A stretch of 64,000 nucleotides of DNA from SCTD01 sp963781675 (GCA_963781675.1 CAWAGF010000006.1:248001-312000), one strand, 5' to 3'; positions 47,319 through 56,617 are shown, counted from the stretch's first letter. Numbers and translations are program-made. The notes: generated by a model not told the origin, from the letters alone.

Positions 47319-47750
47319 GTGCCTGCCTGGTCCGCCCCCGTCCGCTACGCCGAGTGCGACCAGCAGGGCGTGGTGTTCAACGCGCACTACCTGGCCTACG
47401 CCGACGAGGCGGCCACGGCCGTCTTCGCGCAGGGCGGGGTGCCCTACCCGGACCTGCTGGCGCGCGGCCTCGACACCTCCGTCGTGGCCAGCGAGCTGCA
47501 GTGGTCCTCACCCGCGCGCTGGGGCGACGTCGTGGACGTCGACGGGACGGTCGAGCGGGTGGGGCGCACCAGCTTCGTCGTGGCGTTCACCATCTCGGTC
47601 GGCGAGCGGCTGTGCTGCCGGGTGCGCACGACCTACGTGCTGACCGACCGCGAGCGGACGCCGACGCCGGTGCCGGACGACGTGCGGGCGCTGTGGCTCA
47701 AGGACACAGGGCTCAGGGACACAGCGCTCAGGGCCGCCGGAGCACCCTGA
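47319..47750 (+). CDS. acyl-CoA thioesterase, YbgC/4HBT family
   Basis: A 143-residue hotdog-fold thioesterase. The family motif is VRYAECDQQGVVFNAHYLAY, with the catalytic Asp following YAEC; DTSVVASELQWSSPARWGD and RVGRTSFVVAFTI complete the fold. Such enzymes release free acids from acyl-CoA in the cytoplasm. It begins 13 nt after the barrel gene but with its own -10-like box. Its end overlaps the convergent methyltransferase by 23 nt. Substrate not known. Confidence 0.9.
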   Translation: MPAWSAPVRYAECDQQGVVFNAHYLAYADEAATAVFAQGGVPYPDLLARGLDTSVVASELQWSSPARWGDVVDVDGTVERVGRTSFVVAFTISVGERLCCRVRTTYVLTDRERTPTPVPDDVRALWLKDTGLRDTALRAAGAP

Positions 47751-48350
47751 GCGACCCGGTGGCCGACACCTCCTCGAAGCCCTCGCGCAGCGCCCGCTGG
47801 AACACGTTCCACGGCGGGCGGCCGCCGTCCTCGGGCCGCTCGAACACGTCGTGCACCAGCAGCAGCCCGCCCGGGACGAGGTGCTGCGCGAAGGCGGCGT
47901 AGTCGTGCTGCGCCACCTCCTCGGTGTGGTTGCCGTCGAGGAACAGCATCGCGAGCGGCGTCGCCCACCAGCGGCCGACCTGCTGCGTGGTGCCGACCAC
48001 GACGCTGACGACGTCGTCGAGGCCGGCGTCCCAGAGGGTGTGCCGCAGGTGGGGGAGCGTCTCGAGCCGGCCGGTGTGCGGGTCGACCAGCGACGCGTCG
48101 TGCCACTCCCAGCCGGGCTGGTTCTCCTCGGAGCCGCGGTGGTGGTCGAGCGTGACCAGGTGCGCGCCCGCGGTCGCGGGCCGCGCTGCCGAGGTGCACG
48201 CGTCGACTTCCCGCAGTACGTCCCGACCTCCAGCCAGGTCCCGGCCGGCGCCTCCAGCGCGGCGGCGAGCAGCGCCTCGCCCTCGTCCGGCGGGAGGAAG
48301 CCCTTGGTCGCCGCCGCGACGGCGGCGAGGTCGGGGGACAGGCTGGGCAC
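47728..48350 (-). CDS. class I SAM-dependent methyltransferase (CmcI/Methyltransf_24-like), two +1 insertions
   Basis: GTG 48350 behind GGAGG. The N-terminal part runs to WLEVGTYCGKST, then two extra bases near 48203 and 48181 have to be skipped to read VHLGSAARDRGAHLVTLDHHRG. After this the frame is good: LAMLFLDGNHTEEVAQHDY and LVPGGLLLVHDVFERPEDGG. Span minus two bases gives 206 residues. The DGNH motif and early LEVG loop fit the Methyltransf_24/CmcI group, many of whose members modify sugars or secondary metabolites. It faces the thioesterase tail to tail and is divergent from terC. Confidence 0.8.
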
Positions 48351-48386
48351 GGGAGCCTCCGGAGGCGTGGTGGGTGGGGCAGCGGG

Positions 48387-48392
48387 TAGCGT
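48387..48392 (+). promoter_or_regulatory. -10 hexamer TAGCGT upstream of the terC riboswitch
   Basis: TAGCGT lies just before the start of the yybP-ykoY element, so transcription should begin at about 48399 and include the entire aptamer. Confidence 0.5.
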
Positions 48393-48398
48393 GAGCGG

Positions 48399-48516
48399 TA
48401 CGGAGGGGAGTATCCCCGCGCGAGCGCGTCGTCAGCACGGCCGATCTGGCCCGGCGCGCCCGGTCCGCCCGTCGGGCGGGAGAGACCTCCGGTAGCCCAC
48501 CCCTGACTACCGGAGG
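48399..48516 (+). promoter_or_regulatory. yybP-ykoY manganese riboswitch controlling terC
   Basis: Conserved pieces of this aptamer appear in order: GGAGGGGAGTA (48402-48412), CGTCGTCAGCACGG (48429-48442) and GAGACCTCCGGTAGCCC (48482-48498). Members sense Mn2+ and often precede terC-type genes. The 3' part forms an exact 10-bp hairpin: CCTCCGGTAG (48486-48495) with CTACCGGAGG (48507-48516). The right arm contains the terC ribosome site CGGAGG, so the expression platform probably controls translation by hiding or freeing it. Motif recalled from the published consensus; no covariance search was made. Confidence 0.8.
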
Positions 48517-48522
48517 CACGCC

Positions 48523-49545
48523 TTGCACGTCCATACCTCGGTCTGGTTCGCCACGATCGGCGGCCTGCTCGCGGTCCTGCGTCTTCGACATCGTCGTCGC
48601 CGCCCGCAAGGGCCCGCACGTCATCAGGCATGGGCGAGGCCACCCGCTGGGTCGCCTTCTACGTCGGCCTCGCGGTCCTCTTCGGCATCGGCGTCGGGGT
48701 GGTCAGCGGCGGCGAGTACGCCGGCGCAGTTCTTCGCCGGCTACATCACCGAGTACTCGCTGTCGGTCGACAACCTGTTCGTCTTCGTCATCATCATGTC
48801 GAGCTTCGCGGTGCCCGCCGCGTACCAGCACAAGGTGCTGCTGTTCGGCATCGTGCTGGCGCTGGTCCTGCGCGGCATCTTCATCGCCGTCGGCGCGGCG
48901 GCCATCGAGCGCTTCGTCTGGGTCTTCTTCCTGTTCGGCGCGTTCCTCGTCTTCACCGCGGTGAAGCTGGCGCGGGGCCACGACGAGGAGGGCGAGAGCG
49001 AGAGCAACGCCTTCGTCCGGCTGATGGAGCGGGTGCTGCCGACCACCAAGGACTACGACGGCGCCAAGGTCACCACCAAGGTCGACGGCAAGCGCGTGGT
49101 CACGCCGATGCTGCTGGTGATGATCGCGATCGGCTCCACCGACCTGCTGTTCGCGCTGGACAGCATCCCGGCGATCTTCGGCCTCACGCAGGAGCCGTAC
49201 ATCGTCTTCACGGCGAACGTCTTCGCGCTGATGGGCCTGCGGCAGCTGTACTTCCTGCTGGACGGGCTGCTCGACCGGCTCGTCTACCTCTCCAAGGGGC
49301 TGGCGGTCATCCTCGGCTTCATCGGCCTGAAGCTGATCTTCCACGCCGCGCACGAGTACTCGTGGGGCAAGGACTGGGCGCCCGACATCGGCACCTTCAC
49401 CTCGCTCGCCGTCATCCTGGCCGTGCTGGCCGTGACCGTCGTCGCCTCGCTCCGCAAGACGGCGAAGGACCCGTCGGCGGCCCTGAAGGTGCCCTCGGCC
49501 ACGGCGGAGGAGCCGGTCGCGCAGGGCAGCACCGACGGCCGGTGA
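48523..49545 (+). CDS. TerC family integral membrane protein, interrupted by three +1 insertions
   Basis: TTG start 6 nt after CGGAGG. Skipping single bases near 48578, 48630 and 48730 links HTSVWFATIGGLLAVL to VFDIVVAARKGPHVIR, then MGEATRWVAFYVGLAVLFG, then QFFAGYITEYSLSVDNLFVF; from there on the frame is clean. Span minus three gives 339 residues, typical for the family. Seven or more membrane helices carry conserved acidic residues (SVDNLFVF and STDLLFALDSIPAIFG). TerC proteins have been linked to Mn2+ export and metallation of secreted proteins, consistent with the manganese riboswitch in front. Confidence 0.9.
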   Translation: MHVHTSVWFATIGGLLAVLRLRHRRRRPQGPARHQAWARPPAGSPSTSASRSSSASASGWSAAASTPAQFFAGYITEYSLSVDNLFVFVIIMSSFAVPAAYQHKVLLFGIVLALVLRGIFIAVGAAAIERFVWVFFLFGAFLVFTAVKLARGHDEEGESESNAFVRLMERVLPTTKDYDGAKVTTKVDGKRVVTPMLLVMIAIGSTDLLFALDSIPAIFGLTQEPYIVFTANVFALMGLRQLYFLLDGLLDRLVYLSKGLAVILGFIGLKLIFHAAHEYSWGKDWAPDIGTFTSLAVILAVLAVTVVASLRKTAKDPSAALKVPSATAEEPVAQGSTDGR

Positions 49546-49590
49546 GGCACGTCACGGCCTGAGCACGGCCGTACGGGGCAGGGTCCGGGC

Positions 49591-49686
49591 GTGAGCAACG
49601 ACGTCGACCGGACCCGCCCCGAGGACCGCCGCGAGGAGCAGCGTCCCTGGACGCCGCTGGCCAACCCCCGGCGCACCCGCCGCTAG
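49591..49686 (+). CDS. possible 31-residue basic ORF
   Basis: GTG ORF reading VSNDVDRTRPEDRREEQRPW, then a basic C-terminus ending RRTRR. No good ribosome site, no family. It lies in the 212-nt gap between terC and the beta-helix gene. Confidence 0.25.
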   Translation: MSNDVDRTRPEDRREEQRPWTPLANPRRTRR

Positions 49687-49757
49687 CCGCTGTGGCGCCG
49701 GTCACAGCCGACGCCGCTCTGTGGGACTCTTCCGCCCCGATCTGCGGAGGGAAGCCC

Positions 49758-51592
49758 ATGCACGCTGTACGACGGGTCCTCGCGGTGGCTGCGGCCGCCG
49801 CCCTGCTGCTGGGCGCCGGGGCGTCCGCCGCCCAGGCGCACGAGGAGCGCGCCTCCGTCTTCCCGCCCGGTAACGGCGCGGACGCCGACCTACCGGCCGT
49901 TCGACGAGGCGACGCCGCAGCTCGTGGTGTGCAAGCCCGGAGCGCGGCGCTGATCGCGGCGATCGACGACGCCAAGGTCAAGGCGCTGAACACCAGGCTG
50001 CTCGGCGCAGTGCAAGCTTCCCGCACATCCAGGCCGCCGTCGACGCGGTCAAGACGCAGGGCACCAACATCTACGTCCTGCCCGGGGACCTACCGCGAGG
50101 AGCCGTAGCTGGGCGCCGCCGTGCACCAAGGGCTACACGGCGGGATCGTCGCCTACGAGCTGGTCGTCAGCTGCGGTGAGGTCGTCAACCTCGTCACCAT
50201 CGCCGGCGACAGCCCGAGCCGACCCGGACATCATCTGCGACAACGCGCTGTGCAAGCTGCAGATCGAGGGCACCGGCGAGACGATGGAGGACGTCGTCCT
50301 GCGCGGCGGCTTCACCGAGGACGGCGACTGGGTCAAGCACAACGGCATCAAGGCCGACCGCGCCGACGGCTTCTACCTGCGCAACATCACCGTCGAGCTG
50401 TTCCGCGAGAACGCCATCTACGTCCACGAGACCGACGGCTACGCCCTCGACCGGGTCAACGCCCGGCACAACGACCTCTACGGCATCCTCACCTTCACCT
50501 CCGACCACGGGCTGATCAAGGACTGCGAGGCGTCGTACAACGGCGACTCCGGCGTCTACCCCGGCGGCCAGGCGGACGTGAACAAGGACAGCATCGTCGA
50601 CCGGCCCGCTCACCCGGTACGCCGTCGAGGTCACCGGCTGCGAGAGCCACCACAACGCGCTCGGGCTGTCCGGGCACGGCCGGCAACTCGGTCTACTTCC
50701 ACGGCAACGACTTCCACGACAACGGCGCGGGCTACGTCGCGGACTCCTTCGTCGGCAACCACCCGGGCATGCCGCAGGACCACGCGTGGATCACCGGCAA
50801 CCGGATCCACGGCAACAACAGCAACTACTACAAGCAGTTCGTGCACGCGGGCAAGTGCGGCGGCAAGCCCGCCGAGCGCGGGATACGGCAGGGCACGGTC
50901 TGCCCGGCCTTCCCGGTGCCGGTCGGCACCGGGCATCCTGTTCGCCGGCGGCAACTACAACTTCGTCAACAACAACCTGATCTACGACAACTGGCGCGCC
51001 GGCGCGATGCTGTTCTGGGTGCCGGGCGCCATCCGCGGCGACTACAGCCGGTCGCAGCAGAACGACACTCGAACGGCAACCACTACACGAACAACCGGCT
51101 CGGCTTCCACCCGAGCGGCGTCGATGCAGCCCAACGGCGTCGACTTCTCCTGGGACGAGCAGGGCGTCGGCAACTGCTGGGAGGGCAACGTCATCTCGAC
51201 CGGCGAGGTCACCGACGACACCGTGATCGTCGCCGCTGCCGACCTGCGCCTCCGGCGGCTCGCTGTCGCCGGTCGGCAACCTGACCAAGACGGCCCGCAA
51301 CGCGCCCTGCGCGACCTACAACCGCGAGGACGAGCCGGACCCGGTCGGCTGCACTGGTTCGACGAGCCCGGTGCGTCCGGCCGGCGCGGCAGGACGCGCC
51401 GGGCGAGAGCGCCCCGGCGCCCGCACCGGCTCCCGCCGAGCCGGCAGCAGCCGGTCGCGGGGCACGGCCACGCACCCGCTGGCGGCGCGGCCTGCGCCGC
51501 GACCGGCGGCTCGCTGCTGCCGGCCCTGGCCGGGCTGGTCCTGGCCGGCACGGCGTACGGCGTGTGGCCGCCGGCGGTGGAGCGGCGCGTGA
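49758..51592 (+). pseudogene. secreted right-handed beta-helix protein, disrupted by many indels
   Basis: ATG behind GGAGGGA. The start encodes a signal peptide (VLAVAAAAALLLGAGASAAQA). Beyond residue 43 no single frame holds, but joining frames gives one protein with NosD/pectate-lyase-like parallel beta-helix repeats: FPHIQAAVDAVKTQGTNIYV, NLVTIAGDSPSDPDIICDN, VELFRENAIYVHETDGYALD, GNSVYFHGNDFHDNGAGYVA and NYNFVNNNLIYDNWRAGAML. A hydrophobic C-terminal segment (LLPALAGLVLAGTAYG) may anchor it. I count about eleven insertions and three deletions in 1.8 kb. The repeats are unusually rich in Asn and Cys. It may end at TGA 51590, overlapping the next GTG. Either a decayed gene or a badly read region. 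Confidence 0.7.
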
Positions 51593-52219
51593 CGGCGCTG
51601 CTGGAGGCCCGCGGCGTCGGCGGCGTCCGAGCGACCACCGTCGCGCGCCGGGTCGCTGCTCCTCGTCGCCGCGCTGCTGTCCGCCGGCGTCGCGCTGCTC
51701 GTGGTCAGCGGGCTGCTCGTACGCGCCCTCCGGCGTCCGGATCCCCACGCTGGCGCCCGCCTTCGGTGGCACGGCCCCCGAGGTGACGCTGCCGACCTAC
51801 GGCCTGCGGGGGATGCACGTCGTCGGCTACGCGCACGGCGCCACCGCGGTCCCTGACGCTGCCGGTGCACAACGGCGGCGTGCTGCCGATGACCGTCACC
51901 GCGGTCGAGCTCGGCGGCGGGATCGCGCCGCTGCTCGAGCTCGACTCCGTCGCCGGGCTGCCGCTGTCCGTCCCGCCGGGCAGGCCGGCGACGCTGGAGG
52001 TGACGGCCGTGCTCGGCAACTGCCGCTTCTTCCACGAGCGGGAGGTGCAGTACTACCCGACCGTGCGGCTCGGCTTCTCGGTCGCTCGGGCAGCACGGCG
52101 TGCGGGACGTGCCGTACGACCGGCCGCTCCTGGTGCACAGCCCGATGATCGTGGGCTGCCCGGACCGGCTGCTCGACCGGCAGGCCAACGACCGCAGCGA
52201 CCTCGTGCGCGCCGGCTAG
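51589..52219 (+). pseudogene. membrane-anchored hypothetical protein, disrupted by four +1 insertions
   Basis: From GTG 51589 (overlapping a possible upstream TGA), skipping single bases near 51649, 51719, 51852 and 52085 reads one protein of about 209 residues: a cytoplasmic N-terminus, one membrane helix (SLLLVAALLSAGVALLVVSG) and an outer domain with APAFGGTAPEVTLPTYGLRG, VHNGGVLPMTVTAVELGGG and GNCRFFHEREVQYYPTVRLG, ending DRSDLVRAG. The outer domain looks like a beta sandwich. No family recognised. It follows the beta-helix gene directly and may work with it. Its stop overlaps the P450 stop on the other strand. Confidence 0.6.
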
Positions 52220-53416
52220 CGCTCCACCGTCAGCACCGCCGGGCCGCGCAGCACGCGGTTCTCCTTGTAGTCCAGCCGTCCGAGCCGGGCGCCCTCGAGG
52301 CGCTTCGCCAGGGCGTGCAGCGCGACCCGGCCCTCGAGCCTGGCCAGCGGGGCACCGAGGCAGTAGTGCGGCCCGGCGCTCAGCGCCAGGTGCGGCGTCG
52401 TCCGGTCCAGGTCGAGCCGCAGCGGGTCGGCGTGGTGGGCCGGGTCGCGACCGGCCGCGGCGAGCAGCAGCACGACGGTGGCGCCCTTGCGCACCCGTGC
52501 CGCCGGGCAGGTCGACGTCCTCGAGCGGGATGCGCATCGTCATCTGCACCGGCGGGTCCAGCCGCAGGACCTCCTCGACCAGCCCGGCCGCGCGGGCCGG
52601 GTCGGCGGCGACCTGCGCCCGCAGCTGCTCGTCGCGCAGCAGCGCCAGCGTGCCGTTCGCGATGAGGTTGACCGTCGTCTCGTGGCCGGCGATGAGCAGC
52701 AGCATCGCCGTGCTGAGCAGCTCGTCGTTGCTCAGCCGGTCGCCGTCGTCCTCGGCCTCGACCAGCGCGGTGAGCAGGTCGTCCTGCGGCTCCGCGCGCC
52801 GCTGGGCGCACAGGTCGGTGAAGTACGCGCGGAAGTCGTCCACGGCACGTCGCCGGAGCCGGACCTCCTCGACGTCGGCCGCCGAGAGCGTGTCGTCCAG
52901 GCTCTTGGCCAGCACCTCGGACCAGCCGGCGAAGCGCACGTGGTCCTGCTCGGGGACGCCGAGCATCCGGCTGATGACCGTCACCGGCAGGGGGTAGGCG
53001 AGCTCGCCCACCACCTCCAGCGGGTCACCGGCGCGGTCCAGCAGCCCGGTGGTCAGCTCCTCGACGACGGAGCCGAGCCGCTCGACGGTGCGCGGCGTGA
53101 ACGCCTTGCTCACCAGCCGCCGCAGCCGCGTGTGGTCCGGCGGGTCGAGGAACAGGAAGCTGCGCTGCCGCTCGAGCCGGGCCCGGTCCGCGTCCGACAT
53201 CGCCGCGGAGACCTCCTGCCAGCGGGTGCTGTTGCGCCGGTCCGAGCTGAAGGCGGAGGACCGCAGCACCGCGTCGCAGTGCTCGTACGACGACAGCAGC
53301 GCGAAGGAGCCGTCCGGCGAGACGACCGGACCGCCGTCGAGCAGCGACTGCCACAGCGGGTACGGGTCGACCACGTCGACCGCCCCGAGCATCTCGTCCA
53401 TGCTGGGTGCGGTCAC
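52216..53416 (-). CDS. cytochrome P450, interrupted by one +1 insertion
   Basis: GTG 53416 overlaps the stop of the monooxygenase gene (GTGA). Class I bacterial P450: I-helix AGHETTVN, ExxR motif EEVLR, heme-binding loop GPHYCLGAPLARLEG with the Cys ligand. The frame breaks near 52497 (GGCACGGGTGCGC); skipping one base joins DLPGGT to VRKGATVVLLLAAAGRDP. Span minus one base gives 399 residues, the usual length. Needs ferredoxin and reductase partners not seen here. Co-expressed with a Baeyer-Villiger-type enzyme, it may act on a hydrophobic ketone, steroid or terpenoid; substrate not deducible. Confidence 0.9.
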
Positions 53417-55200
53417 CGGAACGCCAGCCCCTCGAAGGCGCCCGAGCTGCGCCACTGGTCGAGGTAGGAGAAGAAGGCCGCTGCCCCGGCGGGGTAGCCG
53501 ACGCTGAGCTGGGCCTTGCGGCCGGCGTCCTGCCCCTCGTTGTTGTAGTAGCCCGGCGTGCAGTCCGGTGAGCTGATGAGCATCCCGGGGTGGGTCAGCA
53601 GCAGGTCGACCCAGGCCTGCTCGGCCTCGGCGGTCACCTCCACCTCCGCGTGCCCGGCGTCGAGGGCGCGCCGGACGACCGTGGCGATCGTGCGGCCGGA
53701 CTCGGTGAGGTTGTGCGGGACGTTGCTGATGAGGTTGGCCCCCTGGGTCGGCTGGACGAGGAACGCGTTCGGGAAGCCGTGCACGTGGATGCCGTGCATC
53801 GTGCGCATCCCGTCGGACCAGTGCTCGGACAGCCGCGCGCCGTCCCGCCCCTGCAGGTCGAAGCCGGCCCGCCGGACGTAGTCGGTGCCGACCTCGAAGC
53901 CCGAGGCGAAGACGACCAGGTCGACCTCGTACTCGCGGCCGCCGGCCACCACGCCGGTCCCGGTGAGTCGCTCGACGCCCTTGCCGTCGGTGTGCACGAG
54001 GTGCGTGCCCGGCTCGTTGAACGCCTGCAGGTAGGAGTCGTGGAAGCAGGGCCGCTTGCACAGCTGGCGGTACCAGGCCTTGAGCCCCTCCGCGGTCGCC
54101 GGGTCCTGGACGACCTCGTCCACCCGCGCGCGGATCTCCTCCATCTTCTCGTAGTCCGAGTCCTCGAACGCCGCGCGCATCTTCTCCGGCGTGAAGTCCT
54201 CCGGTGGCAGCGACATGATCCGCGCCCGGATGCGGCGGGCCAGGTCGGTCCAGCCGTCCATGACCAGGTCGTCGTCGCCGCTGACGCCGGTCTGGGTCGC
54301 GGTGAAGTTCTCCAGCCACCGCTGCTGCCACCCGGGCGTGGCGATCGAGGCGAACCACTCCGGGTCCAGCGGGGCGTTGCCGCGCACGTCGACCGAGGAC
54401 GGCGTGCGCTGGAAGACGTACAGCTCGCGGGCGGCCTTCGCCAGGTGCGGCACGCACTGCACGGCCGTCGCGCCCGTCCCGATGACCGCCACCCGCTTGT
54501 CGGCCAGCCCGTCGAGCGGAGCGCCGTACGGGTCGCCGCCGGTGTAGCCGTAGTCCCAGCGGCTGGTGTGGAAGCTGTGCCCGCGGAAGTCCTCGATCCC
54601 GGGGATGCCCGGCAGCTTGGGCACGTGCAGCGGGCCGGTCCCCATCGCGAGGAACTGCGCGGTGAACGCGTCGCCGCGGTCGGTGCGCACGACCCAGCGG
54701 GAGCGCGCGGCGTCCCACTGCAGGTCCTGCACCTCGGTGTGGAACAGCGCGTCGTCGTACAGGGCGTACTGCTTCGCGATCCGCTGGCAGTGCTCGAGGA
54801 TCTCGGGGGCGTGCGCGTACTTCTCGGACGGCATGTGGCCCGTCTCCTCGAGCAGCGGCATGTAGACCAGCGACGCGGTGTCGCACTGCGCGCCCGGGTA
54901 GCGGTTCCAGTACCAGGTGCCGCCGACGTCGCCGCCCTTCTCCACGATGCGCACGCTGTCGATGCCGGCCTCCTTCAGCCGTGCGCCCGTGACGAGGCCC
55001 GCGAAGCCGCCGCCGATGAAGGCGACGGTGACGTGGTCGGTCCTCGGCGCCCGCTCCACCCGCGGGGTGTACGGGTCGACCAGCAGCTCGCTGGACAGCC
55101 GGCGGTACTGCTCGTTGCCGTCCGGCCGCAGCCGCTTGTCCCGCTCCTGCAGGTACTTCTGCCGCAGGGCCTGCTTCTGCGCGGCGGTGATCGGGGCCAT
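53413..55200 (-). CDS. flavin-containing Baeyer-Villiger-type monooxygenase
   Basis: A 595-residue FAD/NADPH enzyme. FAD-binding motif IGGGFAGLVTGARL near residue 60, WYWNRYPGAQCDTAS typical of Baeyer-Villiger monooxygenases, the type I fingerprint FRGHSFHTSRWD, and the NADPH-binding VAVIGTGATAVQ. These insert oxygen next to ketones. ATG 55200 is chosen for GGAG-AAGGAC just upstream; the frame opens at 55242. Intact. First gene of a two-gene operon with the P450; divergent from GrpB. Similar pairs occur in actinobacterial degradation of cyclic ketones and steroids. Confidence 0.92.
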   Translation of the reverse strand: MAPITAAQKQALRQKYLQERDKRLRPDGNEQYRRLSSELLVDPYTPRVERAPRTDHVTVAFIGGGFAGLVTGARLKEAGIDSVRIVEKGGDVGGTWYWNRYPGAQCDTASLVYMPLLEETGHMPSEKYAHAPEILEHCQRIAKQYALYDDALFHTEVQDLQWDAARSRWVVRTDRGDAFTAQFLAMGTGPLHVPKLPGIPGIEDFRGHSFHTSRWDYGYTGGDPYGAPLDGLADKRVAVIGTGATAVQCVPHLAKAARELYVFQRTPSSVDVRGNAPLDPEWFASIATPGWQQRWLENFTATQTGVSGDDDLVMDGWTDLARRIRARIMSLPPEDFTPEKMRAAFEDSDYEKMEEIRARVDEVVQDPATAEGLKAWYRQLCKRPCFHDSYLQAFNEPGTHLVHTDGKGVERLTGTGVVAGGREYEVDLVVFASGFEVGTDYVRRAGFDLQGRDGARLSEHWSDGMRTMHGIHVHGFPNAFLVQPTQGANLISNVPHNLTESGRTIATVVRRALDAGHAEVEVTAEAEQAWVDLLLTHPGMLISSPDCTPGYYNNEGQDAGRKAQLSVGYPAGAAAFFSYLDQWRSSGAFEGLAFR

Positions 55201-55388
55201 GTCCTTCTCCGTGTCCTCTTCCGTCTCGCCGGAGCCGGGCACGTCTGCACGGTGGGTGCATCTTGTGCGTTCCGGGCCGGCGCCACAAGGAAGGTGCGCG
55301 GGGAGGGCCTACGCGTCCTGGCGGTCCCGGACGCCGGCCAGCTGTAGCCCTGCACGTGGCTGCCACTCCGTCCTGAGCCCGCCGGCGC

Positions 55389-55394
55389 TAGCGT
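55389..55394 (+). promoter_or_regulatory. -10 hexamer TAGCGT, leaderless start of the GrpB gene
   Basis: TAGCGT followed after 7 nt by GTG 55402, identical hexamer and spacing to the DUF3048 gene. Confidence 0.5.
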
Positions 55395-55401
55395 CGCCGC
55401 C

Positions 55402-55998
55402 GTGTCCAGCGACGAGGACCCCCTGGCGGGCGTGCTGCTCGGCGGCCGCGAGCGGGTGGACATCGTCCTCGCCGAGCACGACCCGGCGTGGGCCGAGCGC
55501 TACCGCGTCCTGCGCGAGCGGATCCTGGCCGCGCTGGGGCCTGCCGCGCTGCGCGTCGAGCACATCGGGAGCACGTCGGTGCCCGGGCTCGCGGCGAAGC
55601 CGATCGTGGACGTGCTCGTGACGGTGGCGGACGTGGAGGACGAGCCGGCGTTCGTCCCGCCGCTCGAGCGGGCGGGCTTCGTGCTCCGCGTGCGGGAGCC
55701 CGAGCACCGGATGCTCCGGACGCCAGGGCGCGACGTCCACGTCCACGTGTACGAGCCGGCCCACCCGGCGGTCGACGCCTACCTCGACCTGCGCGACTGG
55801 CTGCGGGTCGACGCCGCCGACCGTGACCTCTACGCGCGGACCAAGCGCCGGCTGGCCGCGCAGGAGTGGGCGGACATGAACGCGTACGCCGACGCCAAGA
55901 CCGAGGTCGTGCAGGCGGTGCTCGAGCGGGCCCGCGCCTGGCGGGCCTGCTCGCGGAGCGTCAGCGGGGGAGGCCGAGCATCGCGGCGCACGCCGTGA
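55402..55998 (+). CDS. GrpB family protein (UPF0157, nucleotidyltransferase-like)
   Basis: A 198-residue protein of the GrpB family, a nucleotidyltransferase-like fold also found at the C-terminus of some CoaE proteins. Typical segments: LAEHDPAWAERYRVLRERIL, RVEHIGSTSVPGLAAKPIVD (the hallmark), HRMLRTPGRDVHVHVY and ADAKTEVVQAVLERA. Function unknown. Leaderless GTG start. The last 20 residues are low-complexity and overlap the convergent GNAT gene by 38 nt, so the true end may differ. Confidence 0.88.
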   Translation: MSSDEDPLAGVLLGGRERVDIVLAEHDPAWAERYRVLRERILAALGPAALRVEHIGSTSVPGLAAKPIVDVLVTVADVEDEPAFVPPLERAGFVLRVREPEHRMLRTPGRDVHVHVYEPAHPAVDAYLDLRDWLRVDAADRDLYARTKRRLAAQEWADMNAYADAKTEVVQAVLERARAWRACSRSVSGGGRASRRTP

Positions 55999-56611
55999 CG
56001 CCCTCCACCTCGATCCCGGACCGGTCGACCTGCTGCCACGCCTCGCGCGGGAGCCGCAGCCGGTCGGAGACGACCGCCTCCGCGCCGCGGGCGTCACGGG
56101 AGATGCCGTCGCGCTGGTAGCCGAGCCGCCGGCTGACGCCCTGCGACGCGGCGTTGTCCTGGAAGACCTCCGTCAGCGCCGCCTGGGCGCCGAGGTGGTC
56201 GAACGCGAGCGTGAGCAGGGCGAGCCGCGCCTCGGTGCCGAAGCCCTGGCGCTGGTGGGGCAGCCCGAGCCAGGACGACGTGCTCACCTCGCGGACGACG
56301 GCGAAGTCCCGCGCCCGCAGGGTCACCATCCCGAGCGGCTCGCCGCCCCGGCCCAGCACCGCCAGGCCGAGCCGCCAGTCGTCCGGCCGCCAGCCGGCCA
56401 GCTGCTCCCAGAAGCCCTGCAGCACCGACCGCGCGCGGTCCTCCGCGCTGCCGTCCGTCCAAGGGGTCAGGAACGGTCGCTCCGCCGGTCCGTGGACGCC
56501 CCGGCCGGCCAGCTCCGCGAGCTGCGCCAGCTCGGCGTCGCTCGGCAGCCGGAGCTCGAGGCGCGGCGTGCGGAGGCGGAGCCCGTACGGGGGCCACAGG
56601 TCGGCGAGCAC
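55961..56611 (-). CDS. GNAT family N-acetyltransferase
   Basis: A 216-residue acetyltransferase of the RimJ/RimL type. N-terminus LRTPRLELRLPSDAELAQLA, acetyl-CoA loop SWLGLPHQRQGFGTEARLAL (motif A), then NAASQGVSRRLGYQRDG (motif B). Start GTG 56611 is 6 nt from a TAGCCT hexamer and probably leaderless. Substrate unknown; the group includes enzymes for ribosomal proteins, antibiotics and small amines. Confidence 0.88.
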   Translation of the reverse strand: MLADLWPPYGLRLRTPRLELRLPSDAELAQLAELAGRGVHGPAERPFLTPWTDGSAEDRARSVLQGFWEQLAGWRPDDWRLGLAVLGRGGEPLGMVTLRARDFAVVREVSTSSWLGLPHQRQGFGTEARLALLTLAFDHLGAQAALTEVFQDNAASQGVSRRLGYQRDGISRDARGAEAVVSDRLRLPREAWQQVDRSGIEVEGVTACAAMLGLPR

Positions 56612-56617
56612 CCGCCG

